A DNA stretch of 64,000 nt from Mercenaria mercenaria (lineage: Eukaryota > Mollusca > Bivalvia > Venerida > Veneridae), in contig NC_069366.1 of assembly GCF_021730395.1 (NCBI RefSeq), forward strand, positions 64,237,001 to 64,301,000, in the 5' to 3' direction. The position numbers were made by a program, and so were the translations under genes. Numbering within the stretch: the first letter of the stretch is position 1; the number at the start of each line of letters is the position of its first letter. A model generated the notes under the pieces. The model was not told the DNA's origin and did not search any database. It worked only from the letters and a program-made list of their open reading frames with translations. Below, one piece after another: positions 56,884-64,000 of the stretch.

Positions 56884-59800
56884 AATAAAGTGACTTCTTG
56901 TCTGTGGTGAAAATAACAACAATGTTTATACGAGTAAAATCGACAGTAATGTTGCTTCTTAAGAAAGAACTAGTGCATATGTATATTAATTAATTCCTTG
57001 TTGTTAATTACTGACAAAAATCTTATTTCTAAGCGTTACACAGGTTTTGTCTGAATAGACTATTTTAAAGTTGTCTTCAATGAGCATATTAGCAATTAAA
57101 TTTAGCCCTGGTTTCAATGCCAGATATCCTGATATTAATGGTTTTGCAACCATCAGTGAAGGTTCAAGCTACTGCACGAGTTGTTAGTCTATCATGAAGA
57201 ATTAACGTTTCCTTTCTCATATCAAGTACCATTTCGCGGAATTAGAGAAGCTGGAAATCTTGATATCCGTAACAATACCAAAATTTAAAGTATTTTCAGC
57301 ATTTCAGTATTTTAGAATGGCCGGGGCTTACATAAACCTACAACACATGGTATAAAAGAAGCAGAAAAAATGATCTCGCCTTACTAAGAAATGTTTACTT
57401 TTGCGGACAAAAATCAGTATAAATATATACTTACATCTGAAACATGTGAGTTTAAATTTTTATATGCTTCGTTCAAACATTTCCAGATAATGATGATTTT
57501 ACAGGGACAGGTGGTGCTTTTAAAGTCGTTGTTCTGGGTCTAGCAAGGCTCGCCACTTTCCGTAATGTTTTAAGTAAATTGGATTGTCAAATAAACAAGT
57601 GAAAACTCCACATGTCGCTTAACACGACAAAAAAGAAAAAGAAAAGATAATGTTGCAGCTCCGGTTTGATTGAACCTGTTCATGTACGGTAATGCAGATA
57701 CATACTACCGTCCTTACCCTCTAGCCCCAGTTCGAGCAGAACTCAACATTTGCCTATGTTACAAGTACAAAAATACAATTTAGAGACATCCGCAGATGTG
57801 TTCGTACAGCAGTTGTTAACGCACGTGAAATTGTGACGGATGATCGAGCTTGGGCTTCAAATTGGCCTAGTGTGTGTTTTTACATGAAAATGGTGTTAAT
57901 CAATGTCTTCAATAGACATTTACTTCGGTAATCTCAGGTTACCCGAAATACAGAATATTTTTTTTATCTAAAGTCGGTATCCTGTACATGTTACTGTTGT
58001 AGCGATGTACCGCTACTGACCGACCTCAAGTCACCAAAAGATAATAGGTAAGGGTAGATTTCTCGGAAGCACAGAGCACCAAAAACACAGCCCCAGAGCC
58101 ATGTATTTACATAGTACGCCCACAACAAAAAGAAGCTGTAACGGAAAAATATTTCAGACGGGTTGCTTCAAGCATCCAACAAGTACATATTAATATAAGC
58201 TAAATATTGATAAAGGGGAAGGAAATGGTAAGGGGCGAAATGGGATCGGGGGCGGGGGAAGAATCCGAAGGGGAAAGTTGAACAAGGACAAATATACATG
58301 GGAATGCCTTGTTCTTTAAAAACAGTCGCACTATCCACGTAAACCACAATAGCGCAGACACTCATGTACCAAAGACAAACCCACAACGACGATCAACTGA
58401 ATAACAAAGAAAAAACGAACAAGCAACACATAAGAAAACATTAGGGTGTCTTTATAGACTCACAAACTTACAAACGCACCCACACAAGTGGGAAAAAAAA
58501 TCAAGTACCGTCTTGGGATTCGGTTGCCAGACGAAAACTTACTATAAAAGTAAAGGGGATGGGATGCAAAAAGTAGCGTAAATGCAAGGGAAAGGAGAGG
58601 GCAAAAGGGGTTGGGGCGGACGAAAAACGCTTACAACAAACAAGAAAACATGCGTGACACACAATACAAGACAGACAAAACAACCTGTTGAAAATAGGAG
58701 CACCGCCTAGGAACGGTCAGTAACCTAAATAAAGGAAACTGGGGGTTTAAACGCGTTTAGGGCATGCCAACCTCGCACTTACCCTATCTTCAACAAGTTG
58801 AACAACACAATGTAAATAAAATCCCCGCTGAGAAAGGCTCTAACATTAGTGCAAAAGTAACAGATAAATAAAGCAAAACAAAAAATTTAAAGGAAGTTTA
58901 AGGTACAATTACACCAATGTACTCAACAACTTGTCTGAAGTCAGAGCAACAAGAAGGATAAAGACAAACAAACTGAAGGATAAAACTAGTAACCAGAAAC
59001 AGAGACTTTTTTTTCAGCCAAACAAAACTCAGGGTACTGTTGTCATCGACTATGTATATTACAGCGTCTCTCGTATATCAGTATTTATTGCGCAGAGTAT
59101 TCTGTAGATGTAGGGTAGAATATAAAGGTGTTTTCATAGCAAGGAAGTATTTACAAGTGCACCCTTATACTCGACGTACCCTAGTACATCTACAGAATGT
59201 ATCCGAGTTCGATTCCCGACCAGGGCTGTTCGAAGTATTTCTGGTCTGTTATATATGTACTGTGGCACCTTAAAAGGTAAACAAATGCACACAGTAAATA
59301 CTACTACTAAAGGTTGGTAGGTTACAAACGTATTCATTTGTACAAAGGTGCACGTACATTATATGTATCTAATCTGGTAAACAGGTGAGTATTTTTGTAA
59401 AAGGTAAAAATGTGCATAAATTATGTACATTTATTGTCACGAGATATGAACTAACATCGCAATATTGCCACGTAACTACTTTTTCTGTATTACATATTGT
59501 TTTTACTTTCTGTTATAAGTTACAATGGGCGAACTAGAAATTAACGTTTTCAATATTGACGTCTGACTTTTATATATCAGAAGTGTAAAGCTATATTAAA
59601 TAAAATGAGATTAGAAAATAAAAAAGAACCATATTTGTACCTTCGAAAAATGTTCTTTTTTATTTTCTGATTGAATTATCAAGTTCCTGTGGCATAGCTT
59701 TTGCCTGGCGTCATTTTAATATACATAATTCGTTATGTTATATCTAATTGTTTTTATTTCAGGTCTGTATTTTCAATTTTATTCTGGCTATTCAACAATC

Positions 59801-59934
59801 CATAACATTTGTAATTTATAACAGTATAATATATAAGTATGTGTAGATACACTTTAATAAATCTAATAAAAAAAATACTATCTTTGCATCGAGAAATATG
59901 AACTCGTCCAATAGCGGAGTACTATTGCATTCCT
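56884..59934. other. Unassigned, probably repetitive intergenic sequence
   Basis: 57.6-59.0 kb is purine-rich on the plus strand and reads like a dispersed repeat, but I cannot name a family. Near 59098-59200 ATTCTGTAGATGTAGGGTA is mirrored by TACCCTAGTACATCTACAGA, followed by GAGTTCGATTCCCG, a B-box-like string without an A box. Confidence 0.3.
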
Positions 59935-60170
59935 GCAGCAACAGTTCCGCTCAAAGACACTTGGGGTCTGGAACACCCAACCCCTCCAGCCCAAACTACA
60001 CGCAAGTTTAATATCGCTTGTGTGATTATAGTCTGTGTCAGGATATACAATGATGATGATAAAAATATATACAGACTAACAGGTTACGTTCTCGCAAGGG
60101 GTTTGATCGACGTCTACGGAAGATAGAAAATTGGGTGTTCCAGACCCCCAAGTGTCTGTTGTTCCGCTGC
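59935..60170. mobile_element. 236-bp inverted-repeat element
   Basis: GCAGCAACAG, GACACTTGGGGTCTGGAACA at the left is mirrored by TTGGGTGTTCCAGACCCCCA, GTTCCGCTGC at the right, about 40 bp per arm with small gaps. Confidence 0.65.
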
Positions 60171-60184
60171 TTAACTCGTGCATG

Positions 60185-60720
60185 TGTATCTACATCTACA
60201 TCTACATCTACATCGTTACAACCAACAATCGATTTCCGATTATGACTGGTCGGCGCTGTCAGAGAAACAGTTGTTAAAGAAATTTAGTATATTACAGTAT
60301 TAAAAGTAAAAGATAAAAGGACAGTATGCTACAGTTAAAATAGGACAGAATGGAAGAATTACATAGTGACCGCCGCCAGCCTCTCTGTAAAGATACTGAG
60401 GCTGGGGCTAGCTTTGACTGATGTGGGGAGGGAGTTCCAGAGGCGGATGGTTCTAGGGAAATAAGAGTTAGCAAAGTATTGAGTGCTGGAATAAGGGATC
60501 AAGTAGTTCAGGTTTCTAATGGGGGACAAGTAACCTTGGTCAAAAGCAACGGTCTGGGTCCTTACTTTGTAAAACAAAAGTAATGAACAGTTTAACCTAC
60601 GGTACTGGGGAGTTTTCCATTCTAAGGATTTCAACATTTCAGTTACACTGCTTGTATAGTTGTAATCATTCATAACATACCTAGCTGCTGACCTTGAAAA
60701 TTAATTTCGCCAAAGAGAGA
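60185..60720 (-). mobile_element. 5'-truncated LINE, C-terminal reverse transcriptase region and tail
   Basis: A minus-strand frame (about 60710-60359) reads SAARYVMNDYNYTSSVTEML, with RRLNCSLLLFYKV, YFANSYFPRTIRLWNSLP and SLSIFTERL. This is the usual C-terminal end of Jockey/CR1/L2-type LINE polymerases (arginine-rich block, tyrosine-serine motif, FFPRTIRDWN-like motif). The frame ends at a stop near 60359; about 170 bp further on comes a (TGTAGA)n tail (60190-60215 on the plus strand as ACATCT). The upstream polymerase core is absent. Confidence 0.8.
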
Positions 60721-61015
60721 CATAGACATTTTTTGCAACAGCAAATTATAAAAATCAAGAGCGTCTACAGACAATTTATCTAATCCTAAACATGATATAT
60801 TTTAGGGCGAACAAAAGTACGACCAGCGTCGACGCATTGTGAATATATCGAATATATATACATTTGAGGTAAGTACGATATTAAACAATATTGTTACATC
60901 TTATTTGATTGGTGAAAATATTTATACCGTTGTCCAATCAACGAATGTTTTATTGAAACACGTTGTCTTCGCCCTGTTCTGACATCCGGGGATTCGTTGA
61001 AAAAGAGAAAGGAAA

Positions 61016-61205
61016 ATGGCTGCTTCGAACGAATCGGGAACGGGTGACTCGGCAAACTCGGCAGGCAAAGAGCCTGATGATCGACTGAAGAAGCTATACC
61101 CGGCCGTGAACGAAGAAGAAACCCCTTTGCCTCGGTCTTGGAGCGCTAAAGACAAATTTAATTACCTTGGACTCTCTCAAAACAACCTCCGAGTTCACTA
61201 CAAAG
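61016..61205 (+). CDS. RANBP9/10: Ran-binding protein 9/10 (RanBPM), first coding exon only
   Basis: RanBPM is a scaffold of the CTLH E3 ubiquitin ligase, with SPRY, LisH, CTLH and CRA domains in the full protein. This exon gives 63 residues plus one base before a GT donor at 61206. It opens [20 protein letters not shown], then the family block [20 protein letters not shown] and [13 protein letters not shown]. Vertebrate RANBP9 and RANBP10 have near-identical text here ([34 protein letters not shown]). The SPRY domain should begin in the next exon, which I could not find before 64000, so intron 1 is at least 2.8 kb. Invertebrates usually have one gene for the vertebrate pair, hence the joint symbol. 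The ATG has an A at -3 and G at +4. The gene is head to head with TSNAXIP1, about 7.5 kb away. Confidence 0.93.
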
Positions 61206-61732
61206 GTATTCACATTGTTTTGGTTTTGACGACCAGGAATCAACAAAGTTGACCTTTTTGCGTCTTATCTTTTTCTGGGTTTTAAGCCTACTAGTGGCCC
61301 ATAAACCTGAGTTAAAGATTAAGACTTAAAATTTTGTCATTAGTTTGTACAATTTACGGAATTAGATATTAAAGAAGACAAGACGGTTTGAACTTGACGT
61401 CTGTTTCTTTGTCAAGTTTGTGTGTGAATGAATCAGCTGATCTATTACAAATAATGTCATAATCTCTGATGTAAAAGATCAAAGCAACGTTAGAATATCA
61501 GTTGAATTATGTTGGGCAGTGGCCATATTTGTGGTAAATTTTGTTACCATGTTTTTGGAAGCCGTTGTTGTAAACAAAGGGATTCTGGGGGTAGAATGCA
61601 CTTTAATGTAGAAGTTAACAATGCACACATAGACAAAATTTTTGCCCTACACAACCTTACTTGCTATACCAAAAAGAGGTTGGGCAAGGGAGGGTGGTTA
61701 CATATTTTAAACATGTTTTACTGCTTGTTTAT

Positions 61733-62189
61733 CAGGTCCCAGAAAAGTCACAAATTAGCTATATATAGCTAGAAATCGCTATAAAACCAATAACAATTGT
61801 TCAAAATATGTTAATATCAAATATAAAATAGTTATCCCATTCAAATGATTTATGAGACAAAAGACAATCACCAAGAATGGAGATCTATGCAGTTTCAGTT
61901 TCAACACATGTTGCGAATTTCTGCGATTAGTCATTTATAAATTTGTCATATACAAGATGATTATCACACATGAAAAATTCAGTGATGATTTATCGCAAAA
62001 TACTGCCGCAGATATTGAAAATGTGACTACCAAGATCTTGGTTTTGTGTTATTGTCTTTCATCTTACAAACGTTTTGGACATGATTATGACCATTTTGCA
62101 TCTTATTTTGACATATTTTGCCTTATTGGTATTGGTTATATATAGCTAGATTAAGCTATATAGCTAATTTGTTACTTTTCTGGGACCTG
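61733..62189. mobile_element. CAGG MITE (457 bp), 5-bp duplication TTTAT
   Basis: It starts CAGGTCCCAGAAAAGTCACA and ends TTACTTTTCTGGGACCTG, followed and preceded by TTTAT. The mirrored part extends through CAAATTAGCTATATA. It is not coding. Confidence 0.8.
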
Positions 62190-62799
62190 TTTATTCTGTG
62201 TTCAATGAATTCTTGAATCAATATTTATCGTCGGCTTTAGGGATTTTTCTAGAGCGGAATAGCAGGGCGCAGCGCCCTGCCCATTTTTAGCGCCACCCTT
62301 CTGCCCGAAATTGTCGCCCTTTTGTCTTTCTTCAGCGCCCCTTTGCCATTTTAGCACTGCCCCTTTGACCATTAATTAAGTATTTCTAAACGAACTGCCC
62401 ATCAATCTTCTGTCAAAATACCATCCCAAATAATTGTCAATCGATACAATGTTATGACACGCACCGACTATACACAGGTGCTGTGTATTTGCCCGAGGCA
62501 TGTATGCAGTATCGGTATGCAGACGACGACCGACCAAATCATTGGTATGCATGCACATTCAGATGATGCTCTTCATTATGTAGAGCTGTTCTTCGAAAAT
62601 TATTGCTACAGTCACATTGGTCTTAAGGTGTAAGAAGCCACGTTTGAAAAATAACTCGCTCTGATTGGTAAAAAAAGTAGGCTGCACTTTATGATGATAT
62701 GAACAACATTGAATAAATTGTGCCTGAAAAAGTTTTTTTTTAACACAAAACAGCTTGACTTGATTGAGCCTGCTTTGGATTGCCTATTCAAATATATAT

Positions 62800-63618
62800 C
62801 AGCATGCCCACTCATTTTTAAAGTTGAGGGTACATGTACCCCCTGCTTTTGCAAAATAGGGGTACACTTCAAAATTTGGGGGTACACTACATCGCAGATC
62901 TGAAAATTTTCTATTTAACTACTGAAATTTGTATACTACGTTGTTTTTTTTATATATATATACAGAACTCTCGTGCGTGGGGTATAACAGATGAGATAAT
63001 TTTAGAAAATGTAAAATGTTTTTCCAAAGTTAAGATAGGAAATTCTGAATCAAAAGACCCCTCCCTATATTATACTAAATATAAATATGTTTTCAGCAAG
63101 GTTCATGTATTCCCAGTTTCGTGAACGGAACACGATTCGTCCGAAATAACATACAGTCAACTGAAGACTGGTAAAATCGTCCATCAATAATAAATGCCCA
63201 AACTATTACAGATATGCAATGTGTATCAAAATTGCAGTTAAATATCGAAAAATAAAATACTGTTAACCTTTTGCTGAGTTTCTTAAAGCTAAAATGCCTT
63301 TTTGCGTTTCGTATCCATTCTTTTTTTGCACACGACCCGTGTGACGTCCGACTAAAACATTTACCAAACCCCTCCATACAGCTGACAATTACGCCGAGAA
63401 TTCGGTGATGGAAACGAAATTATAACGTTCGTGGACCGGATCTGCGTTTTAGACCATACCAAACAATTGGCAAGTGCGCGATGAAATAAACAGCGATTTG
63501 TCAGCTGAACTGGAGTTCCGAATCTCGGCGTGCTTGTACCCCCAACAAGTGATTTTTATGCGTGCATTTGATATTTTGTACGTGATTCACGTACTGCAGT
63601 GCGTGAATGGGCATGCTG
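62800..63618. mobile_element. Probable inverted-repeat element, ends CAGCATGCCCA
   Basis: CAGCATGCCCACTCA at the left is mirrored by TGAATGGGCATGCTG at the right, within ATAT-type flanks that hide the exact duplication. GGGGGTACA-like blocks occur inside both ends. Confidence 0.55.
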
Positions 63619-63782
63619 ATATATTTCTTTATTTCACAATGAAATTGAGATACAAACACGGTATAAAATAAATGAGTAATAAATCTTATCAAAGATCCTT
63701 GGGAAGCATAGACTGCAACCAGTCAACATAACATACATGCCATATTTTCAGACGGTCAATAAGGAAGATTTTCCTCAGCATG

Positions 63783-64000
63783 ACATTCTTGTGTCACACA
63801 TGAGTGGTGGAGGCATATAGATTAGGTCTTGTCTTCGTGACACGCCTAACTAAAAAAGTTTTTGATATAAATTGATGAAACCTTGCATGAGTCTTTATCA
63901 TGATATGAACTTGTGCACCTCCTATTTTTCATCTGGCTCCGCCCCTTTTTAGCCCGACTTTTCGAAGAAAAAGTAGAACTATTGTACTTGCCCTGGCGTT
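63783..64000 (+). mobile_element. R10 element, interrupted at 63951 by the start of an R11 element
   Basis: GAGTGGTGGAGGCATATAGA, TTAGGTCTTGTC and GAAACCTTGCATGAGTC match R10. After CCGCCCCTTTTT the text switches to AGCCCGACTTTTCGAAGAAA, the R11 5' hairpin. Both run off the window. Confidence 0.6.

Larger units (their letters stand above)
61206..64000 (+). other. RANBP9/10 intron 1 (incomplete)
   Basis: It holds the MITE at 61733-62189, a probable inverted-repeat element at 62800-63618 and the start of R10 with R11 inside at the right edge. Between 62220 and 62360 is a GC-rich AGGGCGCAGCGCCCTGCC stretch of unknown nature. No SPRY exon was recognised. Confidence 0.5.

Noticed and set aside
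59200-59226. Possible tRNA B box GAGTTCGATTCCCG
   Set aside because: No A box or cloverleaf upstream.

Overview
The window looks like nuclear DNA of a bivalve mollusc, probably a venerid-type clam. The host genes are animal genes with GT/AG introns. The DNA is AT-rich by eye, and the space between exons is packed with repeat classes I associate with bivalves: tRNA-headed SINEs with a GACGTTAAACC-type tail, and hairpin-ended elements with minisatellite cores. No searches were run; gene names rest on reading translated exons against remembered families.

Four host genes are supported. (1) Neurochondrin (NCDN), minus strand: six in-phase coding exons between 13952 and 2962, with the rest off the left edge. 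(2) EXOSC4 (RRP41, RNA exosome), plus strand: complete in three exons from 14128 to 27507 (246 aa). It starts 175 bp from the NCDN start, so the two probably share a bidirectional promoter. (3) TSNAXIP1, minus strand: complete in 16 exons from 53491 to 35763 (714 aa, frame consistent throughout). (4) The first coding exon of RANBP9/10 (RanBPM), plus strand, 61016-61205, continuing off the right edge. TSNAXIP1 and RANBP9/10 are head to head here, as TSNAXIP1 and RANBP10 are in human.

Most remaining sequence is mobile DNA. One set is a group of dissimilar families sharing one plan: a 5' hairpin starting next to a T-run, a GTCCGTCCGT-type box, a tandem core of about 115-190 bp units, a 3' hairpin, and an end close to CTCTTGTTT. 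They nest in one another without obvious target duplications (27.6-35.0 kb is the clearest case) and resemble Helentron-derived HINE/pearl elements. A second set starts CAGG, ends CCTG, and is flanked by 5-bp duplications (about six copies), plus one CAGGG element with an 8-bp duplication as in classical hAT. A third set is long inverted-repeat elements (14.4-18.9, 23.3-25.0 and 49.7-52.3 kb), some carrying other elements inside. EXOSC4 intron 1 is about 80 percent such elements. No CRISPR array, rRNA or true tRNA gene was seen.

Layout: 0-3 kb, a tandem duplication and a hairpin-ended element; 3-14 kb, NCDN exons among elements; 14-27.5 kb, EXOSC4; 27.5-35.3 kb, nested hairpin-ended elements; 35.4-53.5 kb, TSNAXIP1 with several intronic minisatellites; 53.5-61 kb, a repeat-rich divergent intergenic region; 61-64 kb, RANBP9/10 exon 1 and the start of its first intron.
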